A stretch of DNA of 64,000 nucleotides from a bacterium (GTDB taxonomy: Bacteria > Zhuqueibacterota > Zhuqueibacteria > Oleimicrobiales > Geothermoviventaceae): NCBI GenBank assembly GCA_028275345.1, contig JAPWUV010000002.1, positions 310,001 through 374,000 of the forward strand, in the 5' to 3' direction. Below, in pieces: positions 38,717 to 47,556 of the stretch. The position numbers and the translations under genes were made by a program. The notes under the pieces were generated by a model. It was not told where the DNA came from. It saw nothing but the letters and a program-made list of their open reading frames with translations, and searched no databases. Numbering within the stretch: position 1 is the stretch's first letter; each line of letters starts with the position of its first letter.

Positions 38717-40004
38717 GCAGAGCCTCCAGCTGCTCGAAGAACCTCGGGAAAGAGATGGCGACGCATTCCGGATTCCGGATTCGGCTTTCGCCGCGGGCGA
38801 GGAGGGCTGCCACCGTCATGGCCATGGCGATCCGGTGGTCGCCGAAGCTGTCGAGCTCCGCCCCGTGGAGCTCCGCCGGCCCCTCGATGGTCCAGCCGTC
38901 GCGCGCCTCCTCGATGCGCGCTCCCATGCGCTGCAGATTCGTGACGACGGTGGCGATCCGATCGGATTCCTTCACGCGGAGCTCTTCAGCGCCGGTCAGC
39001 CGGGACGTCCCGGCGCTCACTGCGCTCAGCACCGCCAGAAGCGGAAGCTCATCGATCAAGAGGGGAACCAGCGCTTCCCCCACCTCAAGCCCGACCAAAT
39101 TGCCGGTTCCCCGCACGGTCACATCCGCTACGGGCTCTCCGCACCAGAGACGTACGTTCTCGACGCGGACGTCGGCCTTCATCCTGCGAAGCGCGTCGAG
39201 GATGACGGCCCGCGTCGGATTGATGCCCACGTCCCGCACGGTGACTTCCGATCCGGGCAAGGCAGCTGCGGCTGCCCACAGGTAAGCGGCGCTTGAGGGG
39301 TCGCCGGGCACGCGCAGGGTTCCCGGTGAGGTAGGTACGGTAGGCCCCTGCACGCTCACGGAGAGGCTCTCCTTCTGCACGGCTACCCCGAAGGCGGGCA
39401 GCATGCGTTCCGTATGATCGCGGGTCTGGCGAATCTCCCGGACGGTGGTAAGACCCTCCGCCTGTAAGCCCGCCAGAAGGACGCAACTTTTCACCTGCGC
39501 GCTTGCCACTTCCGGCGTGTGGACGATGGCTCGGAGCGGGCTCCTGCCTGTTATCACCAAGGGCGCATATCCCGCCTCGCGCGCTTCGATTTGCGCTCCC
39601 ATCAGAGCGAGCGGCTGAATCACCCGGCGCATGGGACGACGCCGCAGGGAGTCGTCGCCATCCAGAACGCTTGTGAACGACTGGCCCGCGAGCAAGCCGC
39701 TCAATAACCGGATGGTCGTGCCTGAGTTGCCGCAGTCGAGAATCCCGGGCGGCTGTGCAAAGCGTCCAGCCCGTCCCCGAATGATCACCTCTGTGTCGCT
39801 CGGCCTTTCGACCGGCACGCCCAGCATCTGAAGGCAGCGGAGCGAGCTCGCCACATCTTCCGACGGGCTGAGATCGACGATCCGCGTGACCCCTTGGCTG
39901 AACCCGGCCAGCAGGACCGCCCGGTGGGAAATGGACTTGTCCCCGCCGACCCTCGCTTCTCCCCGAAGACGCCTTGCCGGTCTCACCTGGATGGTATTTT
40001 CCAC
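38709..40004 (-). CDS. aroA: EPSP synthase (3-phosphoshikimate 1-carboxyvinyltransferase)
   Basis: Transfers the enolpyruvyl group of PEP to shikimate 3-phosphate. 431 residues, the usual size. Signatures are GGDKSISHRA with the catalytic Lys, DCGNSGTT, RVPGDPSSAAY, LPLLAVLSA, and RVKESDR. The GTG at 40004 follows GAGGGA; the frame is open further upstream but without support. A 76-bp gap separates it from tyrA. Confidence 0.95.
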   Translation of the reverse strand: MENTIQVRPARRLRGEARVGGDKSISHRAVLLAGFSQGVTRIVDLSPSEDVASSLRCLQMLGVPVERPSDTEVIIRGRAGRFAQPPGILDCGNSGTTIRLLSGLLAGQSFTSVLDGDDSLRRRPMRRVIQPLALMGAQIEAREAGYAPLVITGRSPLRAIVHTPEVASAQVKSCVLLAGLQAEGLTTVREIRQTRDHTERMLPAFGVAVQKESLSVSVQGPTVPTSPGTLRVPGDPSSAAYLWAAAAALPGSEVTVRDVGINPTRAVILDALRRMKADVRVENVRLWCGEPVADVTVRGTGNLVGLEVGEALVPLLIDELPLLAVLSAVSAGTSRLTGAEELRVKESDRIATVVTNLQRMGARIEEARDGWTIEGPAELHGAELDSFGDHRIAMAMTVAALLARGESRIRNPECVAISFPRFFEQLEALRD

Positions 40005-40080
40005 CGTGGTTCCCTCACAATGAATATCCACGCCGACGGTCCAGCTTGCTCCAGAGTTGGCCAGCAAGCGGCAGGTAGAT

Positions 40081-41178
40081 TTAGTCGCGTGCGCGGCAAC
40101 GGACGCCCGCTGCCCGCAGGAGATCCAGCGCCAGCTGTCGGTCCCGTTCGCTCTCCAGGGCCAGCCGGATCGATCCGCCTTCGCCCTCGCGCACTTTCAG
40201 GACCTCGATGTCTTTGATGTTCAACCCGGCCTCTGCCAGGACTGTCGAGATTCGTGCGATCACGCCCGGCCGATCCTCCACCGCCACGAGGATGTCGTAG
40301 AGCGGGCGGAGAAAACCTTTGGTGTCTTTCGGGATCGAAAGCCGATGGCGCGCCGCGCTTTCGAAGGCCTCGCGCAGATCGCCGCTCAGCAGCCTTTCTT
40401 GGAGCTCGCGGAGGCAAGCGGTGAAGTCCAAGAGCACGCGACCGATCTCGTCGCGATTGGTGCGGAGGATGTCGTCCCAAACCTCGTAGGGGCTACTGGC
40501 GATCCGAGTCATGTCCCGAAAACCGCCGGCCGCGAGCCGGAGCGTACGGTCATCCTGCTGATGTTTCTGCGCGGCGAAATTGACGAGGGCAATGGCCAAG
40601 AGCTGCGGCAGGTGGCTGACCACCGCGGCCAGCCGGTCGTGCTCATCCGGGCGCATGGGCAGAACGCGCGCCCCGAGCGTGGCGGCGAACTCGGCCACGG
40701 TGGTGTAGGCTGGTTCGGCTGTAAGCTCTGTGGGTGTGAGGACGTACGTCACATTCTCGAAGAGGAAGGGATCCGATGCCCGGCCGCCGCGTCGCTCGGA
40801 GCCCGCCATCGGGTGGCCGCCCACGAAACGTTCGGGGTAGGGGAGAAGCTCCTGCGCCTTTTGCACGATCTCACGTTTGGTGCTGCCCACATCGGTGATC
40901 ACTTGTCCCGGCCCCACAACCCGGCTGAGCGTGGCCAGCCAGTCCAGGATGCCGGTGATGGGTACCGCAAGTACGATGAGGTCAGTCTGCTTCCACTCGT
41001 CGACGAATCGATCGACGGCGATTGCCTCGTCGACGATGTTCAGTTCCAGGGCGACCTCCAGGGCCGGAGGGAAGTCGACCCCGATCCGTTTGACCTCCGG
41101 CCGCTTGCGCCCGAGGGCGAGCCCCATCGATCCGCCGATGAGGCCGAGGCCGATGATGGTGACGCTGGTAAACCCCAA
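40081..41178 (-). CDS. tyrA: Prephenate dehydrogenase with ACT domain
   Basis: Oxidatively decarboxylates prephenate to 4-hydroxyphenylpyruvate, the committed step to tyrosine. 365 residues. The NAD-binding GLGLIGGSMG lies at residues 10-19, and HPMAGSERRG holds the catalytic His. A C-terminal ACT domain (DRPGVIARISTVLAEAG) probably binds tyrosine for feedback control. Start is TTG with GAGGGATAG upstream. Confidence 0.95.
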   Translation of the reverse strand: MGFTSVTIIGLGLIGGSMGLALGRKRPEVKRIGVDFPPALEVALELNIVDEAIAVDRFVDEWKQTDLIVLAVPITGILDWLATLSRVVGPGQVITDVGSTKREIVQKAQELLPYPERFVGGHPMAGSERRGGRASDPFLFENVTYVLTPTELTAEPAYTTVAEFAATLGARVLPMRPDEHDRLAAVVSHLPQLLAIALVNFAAQKHQQDDRTLRLAAGGFRDMTRIASSPYEVWDDILRTNRDEIGRVLLDFTACLRELQERLLSGDLREAFESAARHRLSIPKDTKGFLRPLYDILVAVEDRPGVIARISTVLAEAGLNIKDIEVLKVREGEGGSIRLALESERDRQLALDLLRAAGVRCRARD

Positions 41179-41237
41179 AGCCTATCCCTCGCGCAGCATC
41201 ATTCGCGTCCAGGTGCCTTCAGCGATGGCAGGCGGCA

Positions 41238-42251
41238 TCAGAGTTTTCTGCCGATCGCCGCCGCGATGATGCGGAGCTCCTCCATCAAGCTTGCGAACTG
41301 GTTTGGGTACAGGGACTGGAAACCGTCGGACTTGGCTTCCTCCGGGCGGGGGTGAACCTCGATGAGGAGTCCGTCAGCGCCGGCGGCCACAGCGGCCCGA
41401 GCCATGGGAGCCACTTTGTCTCGCCTGCCCGTGCCATGGCTCGGATCGACGATGATGGGCAAGTGACTCAGGCTGTGTACGACGGGGATGGCGCTGATGT
41501 CCAGCGTGTTGCGTACCGAGTCCTCGAAGGTGCGAATGCCCCTTTCGCAAAGAATCACCTCGAAGTTGCCTCCCGCCATGATATATTCCGCAGCCATCAG
41601 CAGCTCCTTGACGGTGGCCGCAAAGCCTCGCTTCAGGAGCACGGGCTTCCGGATTCCCCCAAGCTCCCGGAGGAGAGCGTAGTTCTGCATGTTCCGGGCC
41701 CCCACCTGCAGGATATCCGCGTACTGCGAAACCAGGGGGACCTGCTCTCGATCCATGACCTCGGTCACGACCAGAAGGCCGTACCGATCGGCAGCCTCGC
41801 GGAGGTAGACCAGGCCTTCTTCGCCGAGCCCCTGGAAGGCGTAGGGCGAGGTTCTGGGCTTGAAAGCGCCGCCGCGGAGCACCTTCGCTCCCGCCTCGCT
41901 CACGGCGTGCGCCGTTTCCAGCACCTGGTCTCGGCTTTCTACAGCGCACGGCCCGGCCATCACCACGACCTCGTTGGCCCCGATCGTCACTTGCCCGACC
42001 GTGATGACCGTGTTTTCTGGGTGGAACGCCCGGCTGGCGAGCTTGAAGGGCTCACTGACCCGCACAACTTCGTAAACTCCGGGGAGAAGTTCAAGCTCCC
42101 TCGGATCCAGCTTGGCCGTATCGCCAATGATTCCCAGGATGGTTCGCTCCACGCCCCGGGAGCGGTGCACACGATACCCTTCGCTCACCAACTTGCGCTC
42201 CACCGCCTCCACCTCCTCTTCGGTGGCTCTCTTGTCCATCACGATCACCAT
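41238..42251 (-). CDS. aroF: DAHP synthase, type I-beta
   Basis: First shikimate-pathway step: PEP plus erythrose 4-phosphate to DAHP. 337 residues. The N-terminal 75 form the ferredoxin-like regulatory domain ([20 protein letters not shown]). The barrel has [25 protein letters not shown] and [10 protein letters not shown]. The ATG at 42251 has GGAGGT six bases upstream and overlaps the chorismate mutase stop by 7 bp. Coupling to a chorismate mutase recalls the I-beta enzymes fused to or bound by this activity. Confidence 0.96.
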   Translation of the reverse strand: MVIVMDKRATEEEVEAVERKLVSEGYRVHRSRGVERTILGIIGDTAKLDPRELELLPGVYEVVRVSEPFKLASRAFHPENTVITVGQVTIGANEVVVMAGPCAVESRDQVLETAHAVSEAGAKVLRGGAFKPRTSPYAFQGLGEEGLVYLREAADRYGLLVVTEVMDREQVPLVSQYADILQVGARNMQNYALLRELGGIRKPVLLKRGFAATVKELLMAAEYIMAGGNFEVILCERGIRTFEDSVRNTLDISAIPVVHSLSHLPIIVDPSHGTGRRDKVAPMARAAVAAGADGLLIEVHPRPEEAKSDGFQSLYPNQFASLMEELRIIAAAIGRKL

Positions 42252-42544
42252 GACGGTACCTCCATTCCCGAATCGGCGGCCTGCACCCTCCGACAACACG
42301 CAACGATGGCCTCAAATACCGTCCTGGCCTCGGCGGGGGACAGGGGATCTCGGCAGCTACGGGCCGCTTGCTCGATCACTTGTCGCTCGCGCGCCAAGTC
42401 CTCCACCGGCAGCCCCTGCCGCAGTTTTTCCCGCTTGGCGAGCAATGCCAGGGAGGCTCGACGCTCCAATAGACGCAGGATCTGCTCGTCGATGCGATCG
42501 ATTTCCGCCCGGATCCTGTCCAGCGACCATTCCGCCTGTTCCAA
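42245..42544 (-). CDS. Chorismate mutase, AroQ type
   Basis: Rearranges chorismate to prephenate. 99 residues of the all-helical AroQ fold: [20 protein letters not shown] with the N-terminal Arg, [12 protein letters not shown] with the catalytic Arg/Lys pair, and a C-terminal helix. It starts at TTG, with GGGAGGAAGC just upstream. The attenuation terminator ends about 36 bases before this start, so this is the first structural gene of the aro operon. A longer frame upstream runs into the terminator stem and is not credible. Confidence 0.92.
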   Translation of the reverse strand: MEQAEWSLDRIRAEIDRIDEQILRLLERRASLALLAKREKLRQGLPVEDLARERQVIEQAARSCRDPLSPAEARTVFEAIVACCRRVQAADSGMEVPSW

Positions 42545-42580
42545 TTTGCTTCCTCCCGCCTGGGTTGGCGTGTTCCGATA

Positions 42581-42613
42581 AATGAAAAAGCCCACCCTTT
42601 TCGCGGGTGGGCT
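42581..42613 (-). terminator. Attenuator terminator (segments 3:4) of the aro operon
   Basis: On the minus strand, AGCCCACCC (42613-42605) pairs with GGGTGGGCT (42597-42589) over loop GCGAAAA, followed by TTTTCATTTAT. It lies between the leader peptide and the chorismate mutase gene, so it would stop transcription of the whole operon. Confidence 0.9.
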
Positions 42614-42674
42614 GGCTCGCTTGGGAGATTGTCGGGTTCTTTCAGGTTGTCATGGTTGCAAGCCTCCCACCCGC
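42603..42674 (-). promoter_or_regulatory. Antiterminator pairing (segments 2:3) of the aro attenuator
   Basis: Segment 2, 42674-42658 (GCGGGTGGGAGGCTTGC), pairs with segment 3, 42620-42603. Nine contiguous pairs are followed by an internal bulge and seven more. This uses up the 5' arm of the terminator and so excludes it. Confidence 0.8.
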
Positions 42675-42737
42675 TCTCCTGCGGCCGATATAAAGGTAGA
42701 ACCGGGTAAACCAGAACAGGTGGGAGGTACGCCTCAT
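42642..42737 (-). CDS. Aromatic-rich leader peptide of the aro operon
   Basis: A 31-codon open frame from ATG to TGA. Residues 7-16 read LFWFTRFYLY: three Phe, one Trp and two Tyr in ten codons. GGAGCAGGAG precedes the ATG. The peptide starts about 43 nt after the predicted transcription start and stops 28 nt before the terminator stem. Its product is not expected to have a function. Its translation senses charged tRNA-Phe, tRNA-Trp and tRNA-Tyr. The aromatic codons (42716-42690) lie exactly between segments 1 and 2. Confidence 0.88.
   Translation of the reverse strand: MRRTSHLFWFTRFYLYIGRRRAGGRLATMTT
42663..42727 (-). promoter_or_regulatory. Pause/anti-antiterminator hairpin (segments 1:2) of the aro attenuator
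   Basis: CCTCCCACC (42727-42719, leader codons 4-7) is the perfect complement of GGTGGGAGG (42671-42663). The loop encloses all six aromatic codons. A ribosome stalled on them would break this pair and free segment 2. Confidence 0.85.
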
Positions 42738-42786
42738 GCTCCTGCTCCGTGAAGCCTCTTCGGGTTAACCTTGGAACGGACGGCCA

Positions 42787-42815
42787 ATGATACGAAACTC
42801 CTCCGAGGGATGCAA
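42787..42815 (-). promoter_or_regulatory. Promoter of the aro operon
   Basis: On the minus strand: TTGCAT (42815-42810), 17-bp spacer, TATCAT (42792-42787). Four of six and five of six consensus bases match. Predicted start near 42780. No repressor palindrome was identified. Confidence 0.7.
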
Positions 42816-42922
42816 GCATTTTCTCGCGGCCCGGGCGGGACCAATTGGCCCTTGCATGCTGTTGTCCGATTTTGTTATTTGGGCAAAAATGAAACTGGAC
42901 ATTTTCGAGGACGGAGGGAGCG

Positions 42923-45013
42923 ATGCGAAGAGGCGTCCCGGTAGTGTGGGTTATCCTGCTGAGCTTTGGTCTCAGCAGCTGTGAGGCGGGTAAGCGGGCC
43001 ACAGTGCTGCGCGACGAATATGGGGTGCCGCACATTTTCAGCTCATCCGAGGAAGCCGCAGCCTACGCTTTGGGCTACGTCCAGGCCGAAGACAGGATCG
43101 CGCAACTCATGATGGGGTACCGGCTTGCGGAAGGTCGGCTGGCGGAAGTCTTCGGAAGGCGATTCGCAGAGATGGATTTCGAACAGCGTGTGTGGCGACA
43201 CGCGGAGATTAGCCGGCTCCGATATCCCTCGCTGCCCAAACACCTTCGTCTCTTGCTGGAGGCCTTTGCGGCTGGGATCAATGACTACCAACGGCAGCAT
43301 CGCGATCGCGTGCCGGAGTGGGCTATTGAGGCGCAGCCGTGGCACCCGCTCGCACTGGGCAGAGCCTTCATCTGGGGTTGGCCCCTCGACGATGCCAAAG
43401 GGGATCTCCGCCGCGGTCTGCGGCGAGAAGCGGAGCCCCGACCTCCGCGAGGCTCCAACCAGTGGACCGTGGCGCCGGCAAGATCAGCAACCGGGACAGC
43501 CATTGCCTTGATCGATCCCCACCTCGGGTGGGAGGACGAAGGCCATTGGTATGAGGCCCGGATCCACGCTGGCCGCTGGCAGGCCTGCGGCATGGTGGTA
43601 GTGGGCACTCCCTTCATCGGACTCGGCCACACCACCGCCGTCAGCTGGGCAGCCACGACCGGCGGCCCCGACTGTGGCGATTGCTACCTGGAGACTCTGG
43701 ACGACGGGGAGCTCCCGAGCAAGTATCGGTACGACGGCGCGTGGAGACCTCTGCAGGTGGACACCGTCGTGGTGCTGGTGCGAGAAGCAGGGAAAATCGA
43801 CACCCTTCGGAGGACGGTTCTCCGAACCCACCACGGCCCGATCTACGAGCGTCGAGGAACGCGTGGCTACTCCTTGGCCCTCCCATATGCCGAATCCGTC
43901 GGGCTTGTGGAGCAGCTGTACCGGATGAATCGCGCTACCTCGCTCGCGGAGTTCCAAGAGGCCATGGGTCTCTGCGAATTCATGCCGCAAAACGTCATGG
44001 TTGCGGACGTCGAAGGGAATATCTGGTACGTGCGCACCGGTCGTGTTCCCATCCGCCCGGCGGGATTTGACTGGAGTTTTCCCGTGCCCGGCGACACATC
44101 GGCCACGGAATGGAAGGGGATTCACGCCCAGAGCGACTTGGTGCAGATCCTCAATCCTGACTGCGGCTACATGCAGAATTGCAACATCTCTCCCGGGACA
44201 ATGATGCATTCGGGAGCCCCAAAGCCGCAAGGCTATCCTGCCTACATCTACAATGATCGGGAGGACCGCTCCAATCCAAGAGGCAGGAGGGCGGTGGAGG
44301 TACTTAGCCGGCTGGGACAGATGAGCCGCGAGGACGCATTCGCCCTTGCCTTCGATACGAAAGTCTACGGGGCCGAGGCGTGGCAACGCTTGCTTGCGGA
44401 GGCATTCCAGGCGGAAAAGAAGAGCTTCGGCGAGCTCGAGGAAGCGGTGAATCGGATCACCGGGTGGAATGGCAGGCTGGACAAGGAGCAGAGCGGCGCC
44501 ACTCTTTACTACTACTGGCGCCTGGAGCTTGGGGAATTGGGGACTGCTCTCGAGAAGGTGCTTGCCGACAGCTCCCGCCCTGATCCGCAGCAGAACCGGC
44601 AGATGCTGGCGGCTTTAAGGCGAGCATGCCAAAGGATGCGTCGAGATTTCGGTCGCGAGGTCGTTCCTTGGGGTGACTTCCTCCGGCTGGTTCGAGGGAA
44701 TCAGGAGTGGCCTTTGAGTGGAGGGTCGTTCGGCTACGGCATCTCGGTTCTGCGCGCCATCTGGGGGAAGACGGACGGCCAGCGGGTGCGCGCGGCGGGC
44801 GGGCAATCGTGCCCGATGTTGGTATTCTTGAGCAAGCCCATCGAGTCGTACAGCATCTTGCCGTGGGGGGTGAGCGACGACCCCACCTCGCCCCATTTCG
44901 CGGATCAAGCGCCGCTTTTCGCAGATGGCAAGATGAAGCCCACGTGGTTTGTGCCGGATAGCGCTCAGAAACACGCGGAGTCGCAGGTGGTGCTGATCTT
45001 CCGCAAGAAGTAG
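42923..45013 (+). CDS. Penicillin-acylase-family amidase, lipoprotein
   Basis: 696 residues of the Ntn-hydrolase S45 family. The N-terminus ends in a lipobox (SFGLSSC, Cys20). The alpha region runs to about residue 177, where Gly177-Ser178 in RGSNQW marks the autocleavage site and N-terminal nucleophile. [18 protein letters not shown] and a later [16 protein letters not shown] are family blocks. Members hydrolyse amide side chains such as penicillins, acyl-homoserine lactones or other N-acyl compounds; the substrate is unknown. It is transcribed divergently from the aro operon, with about 140 bp between the predicted aro start and this gene. Confidence 0.9.
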   Translation: MRRGVPVVWVILLSFGLSSCEAGKRATVLRDEYGVPHIFSSSEEAAAYALGYVQAEDRIAQLMMGYRLAEGRLAEVFGRRFAEMDFEQRVWRHAEISRLRYPSLPKHLRLLLEAFAAGINDYQRQHRDRVPEWAIEAQPWHPLALGRAFIWGWPLDDAKGDLRRGLRREAEPRPPRGSNQWTVAPARSATGTAIALIDPHLGWEDEGHWYEARIHAGRWQACGMVVVGTPFIGLGHTTAVSWAATTGGPDCGDCYLETLDDGELPSKYRYDGAWRPLQVDTVVVLVREAGKIDTLRRTVLRTHHGPIYERRGTRGYSLALPYAESVGLVEQLYRMNRATSLAEFQEAMGLCEFMPQNVMVADVEGNIWYVRTGRVPIRPAGFDWSFPVPGDTSATEWKGIHAQSDLVQILNPDCGYMQNCNISPGTMMHSGAPKPQGYPAYIYNDREDRSNPRGRRAVEVLSRLGQMSREDAFALAFDTKVYGAEAWQRLLAEAFQAEKKSFGELEEAVNRITGWNGRLDKEQSGATLYYYWRLELGELGTALEKVLADSSRPDPQQNRQMLAALRRACQRMRRDFGREVVPWGDFLRLVRGNQEWPLSGGSFGYGISVLRAIWGKTDGQRVRAAGGQSCPMLVFLSKPIESYSILPWGVSDDPTSPHFADQAPLFADGKMKPTWFVPDSAQKHAESQVVLIFRKK

Positions 45014-45072
45014 GTCCGAGAGCGACCAAGTGGAATCCAAGGTGCGAACCCAAATGGAAGGGAGGGGACGCA

Positions 45073-45507
45073 ATGTGGCAGGAATTCAAGAAGTTCGCCT
45101 TGCGTGGGAATGTGATCGACCTGGCCGTGGGGTTCATTGTTGGGGCTGCATTCAGCGGCATCGTCAAATCGCTGGTGAATGACATCCTGATGCCGCCCCT
45201 TGGCCTCATCCTCGGCAAGGTTGACTTCTCGAATCTGTACATCAATCTCTCGCGAGTCCATTACAGCTCGCTCGCGGAGGCGAAGGCCGCCGGAGCGCCG
45301 ACGATCAACTACGGCGTTTTCCTCAACACGATCGTGGAGTTCGTGATCGTCGCGTTCGCGCTGTTCCTCCTGATCCGACAGGTGAATCGCTGGACGGCCA
45401 AGCCGGCAGCCCCGGCTGAGCCCACAACGAAGGAATGCCCGTACTGCTTCACCGTCATTCCGGTCCGGGCGGTGCGGTGTCCCAACTGTACCTCCGCGCT
45501 TGCCTGA
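45073..45507 (+). CDS. mscL: Large-conductance mechanosensitive channel with zinc-ribbon tail
   Basis: 144 residues. The N-terminal MscL signature [20 protein letters not shown] covers the first span, followed by ILMPPLGL and a second span ([17 protein letters not shown]). The channel opens under membrane tension in osmotic downshock. The C-terminus adds CPYC...CPNC, a zinc ribbon not present in E. coli MscL but seen in some other phyla. Its role is unknown. Confidence 0.95.
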   Translation: MWQEFKKFALRGNVIDLAVGFIVGAAFSGIVKSLVNDILMPPLGLILGKVDFSNLYINLSRVHYSSLAEAKAAGAPTINYGVFLNTIVEFVIVAFALFLLIRQVNRWTAKPAAPAEPTTKECPYCFTVIPVRAVRCPNCTSALA

Positions 45508-45993
45508 GAGAAGTCCCCGGATCGGGTGAGGCGAAGGTACCGATCCAAGCCCAGAGGCTTCGAGCCTATCCGTCCCGCGGAGCGGGCAAGGGTTACTTAC
45601 GCTCGGTCAGAGCCAAACCAGCGGGGCGCACGGCGAGCGAGGGCTTGGCCCCTGCGACCCCGCATGCGCCGGTGCGGAAATGCGGATCTGCCTCGTGGGG
45701 AAGCCTGGAGTGTCGTTCCTGGGCCAGCGGATTCTGTTCGCGGTGTAGGGGGTTCGAGGTGAGGCCCTGAGAGTCATCGGGGCGTTGGGAAAGAGTTATT
45801 CGTCCCACGGAAAAAGTTTCCTCCGGAAGCTGCGTCCAACCTTCCGTGATTCCCCATTCGGCGCTGATCGCTCCGTTTCCCCTCTCAGCTCAGGTCGAAG
45901 GATCGTCTCAAAGGCCGTGGATCGGGGGAGGCCTGGCATGGTCCTTGTCATTTCCGCTCCCGGCGATCCGTAGACAGGCAATTCGGAGGCGCG
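45508..45993. other. Intergenic region before the flagellar cluster
   Basis: 486 bp without a gene. A sigma54-like element lies at 45934-45948. Nothing else was recognised. Confidence 0.5.
45934..45948 (+). promoter_or_regulatory. Possible sigma54 promoter before flgF
   Basis: TGGCAT, five bases, TTGT: matches TGGCAC-N5-TTGC except the last base of each half. Position is 46 bp before flgF. Loss of the -12 C weakens it. Confidence 0.3.
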
Positions 45994-46716
45994 ATGCTCG
46001 AGGGACTGTACACGTCGGCCGCGGGCATGCTACCGCGGGCTTCGGAGCTGGAGATCGTCGCGAATAACCTCGCGAACGTGAGCACCGCGGGCTACAAGAG
46101 GGATCGGGTGTCCTTCCGTCAGACGCTCGATGCCCAGCTCGCTGTGGCGGCGGAAAGGGGAGAAGTCCCCGCCCTTCAGGCCGTGGTGATCGATTTCTCC
46201 CAGGGCCCGCTGGAAAAGACGGACCGGCCTCTCGATCTCGCCATTGAGGGGGAGGGGTTTTTCGTGGTGCAAACCCCGAACGGCGAGCGCTACACGCGGG
46301 CTGGTAGCTTCCGGCTGGACGCAGACGGCACCTTGGTGACTCCTGACGGTCATCCCGTGCTCGGCGAGCGCGGGCCGATCACGTTGCAGCAAGCCGAGGT
46401 GGAGGTCCGTCCCGACGGCGAGATCTGGCAGAAGAGCGTGCCTGTGGCCCGATTGCGGCTGGTAAGCTTTCCGGACTTGGGGGTGCTGGTCAAGGAAGGG
46501 CATGGGCTTTTTCGGCCCTCGTCGACGGATGTGCGGCCCGTGCCGGCGGCCTCCGCCCGGGTGAAACAGGGATATCTTGAGGGGTCCAATGTCAATCCCC
46601 TCGAGGAGATGGTGGAAATGATGGTCCTGCTACGAAACTTCGAGGCGGAACAAAAGGCAGTCCAGGCGCAGGATGAAACCCTGTCGCGCGCGATCAACGA
46701 CGTGCCCAAGCTGTGA
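45994..46716 (+). CDS. flgF: Flagellar basal-body rod protein FlgF
   Basis: A 240-residue proximal/distal rod protein. The flagellar rod signature ASELEIVANNLANVSTAGYK lies at residues 16-35; LDLAIEGEGFFVVQTPNG and EGSNVNPLEEMVEMMVLLRNFEAEQKA complete the family pattern. GGAGGCGCG precedes the ATG. It is followed 47 bp on by flgG, the usual order. Confidence 0.93.
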   Translation: MLEGLYTSAAGMLPRASELEIVANNLANVSTAGYKRDRVSFRQTLDAQLAVAAERGEVPALQAVVIDFSQGPLEKTDRPLDLAIEGEGFFVVQTPNGERYTRAGSFRLDADGTLVTPDGHPVLGERGPITLQQAEVEVRPDGEIWQKSVPVARLRLVSFPDLGVLVKEGHGLFRPSSTDVRPVPAASARVKQGYLEGSNVNPLEEMVEMMVLLRNFEAEQKAVQAQDETLSRAINDVPKL

Positions 46717-46763
46717 GGCGGCCGTCGATTGAGCGACCGCGTCTTCCAAGGGGAGGAGCGAAG

Positions 46764-47552
46764 ATGATCCGAGCTCTGCGTACTGCGGCAAGTGGGATGT
46801 ATGCCCAGGAGCTTCACGTCGACACCATCGCCAACAATCTGGCCAACGTGAACACCACGGGCTTCAAGCGGAGTGAGGTGGAGTTCCAGGACCTCCTCTA
46901 TCAGACCATCCAGATGGCCGGACAGATGAACCAGGAGGGAGTGAATGTCCCCGTGCAGATCCAGGTCGGCCACGGGACCCGGCCAGTGGCTACGGAGAAG
47001 ATCTTCAGCCAGGGGGACACGGTGGCCACGAACAATCCCCTTGACCTAGCCATCAACGGGGATGGATTCTTCCAGATCCTCATGCCCGACGGCTCACTGG
47101 CATATACCCGAGACGGGAGCTTCAAGGTTTCGGCCGACGGCAGGATCGTGACCAGCGAGGGCTACCTCTTGCAGCCGGACCTTGCCCTGCCGACCGACAC
47201 GACGGAAATCAGCATTAGCCGGGAGGGAGTGGTCACGGTGAAGACCGCCGACAATCCGGAGCCGCAAGAGATCGGCCAGATCGAGCTGGCGCGCTTCGTC
47301 AATCCCGCCGGATTGAACAGCATCGGAGGGAATCTCTACGTTCCGACGGCAGCTTCGGGCGAGCCCATTGTGGGCACACCGGGCTCCGAAAGCATGGGGA
47401 CTCTTCTCCAAGGCCATCTTGAGCTGTCGAACGTGGAGGTCGTGAAAGAGATGATCGACCTCATTGTAGCTCAGCGTGCCTACGAGATCAACTCCAAGAC
47501 GATCCGAAGCGCTGATGATATGTTGGGCATCGTGAACAGCTTGCGGCGGTGA
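46764..47552 (+). CDS. flgG: Flagellar distal rod protein FlgG
   Basis: 262 residues, the standard FlgG length, with TIANNLANVNTTGFKRSEVEF at the N-terminus (rod signature), NPLDLAINGDGFFQI, and ELSNVEVVKEMIDLIVAQRAYEINSKT at the C-terminus. It builds the distal rod that passes the L and P rings. The ATG at 46764 follows GGGGAGGAG. flgA starts four bases after the stop. Confidence 0.97.
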   Translation: MIRALRTAASGMYAQELHVDTIANNLANVNTTGFKRSEVEFQDLLYQTIQMAGQMNQEGVNVPVQIQVGHGTRPVATEKIFSQGDTVATNNPLDLAINGDGFFQILMPDGSLAYTRDGSFKVSADGRIVTSEGYLLQPDLALPTDTTEISISREGVVTVKTADNPEPQEIGQIELARFVNPAGLNSIGGNLYVPTAASGEPIVGTPGSESMGTLLQGHLELSNVEVVKEMIDLIVAQRAYEINSKTIRSADDMLGIVNSLRR

Positions 47553-47556
47553 GACC

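Noticed and set aside
40057-41355. 432-codon plus-strand frame opposite tyrA
   Set aside because: Shadow of tyrA and the aroF end; no Shine-Dalgarno and no domain.
42552-42595. Longer chorismate mutase N-terminus starting at 42595
   Set aside because: It would be encoded by the 3' arm and T-run of the attenuator terminator; the TTG at 42544 has its own Shine-Dalgarno.
42862-42890. Plus-strand promoter for the penicillin-acylase gene (TTGTCC-17-AAAAAT)
   Set aside because: The -10 match is too poor to call, although a divergent promoter must exist in this gap.
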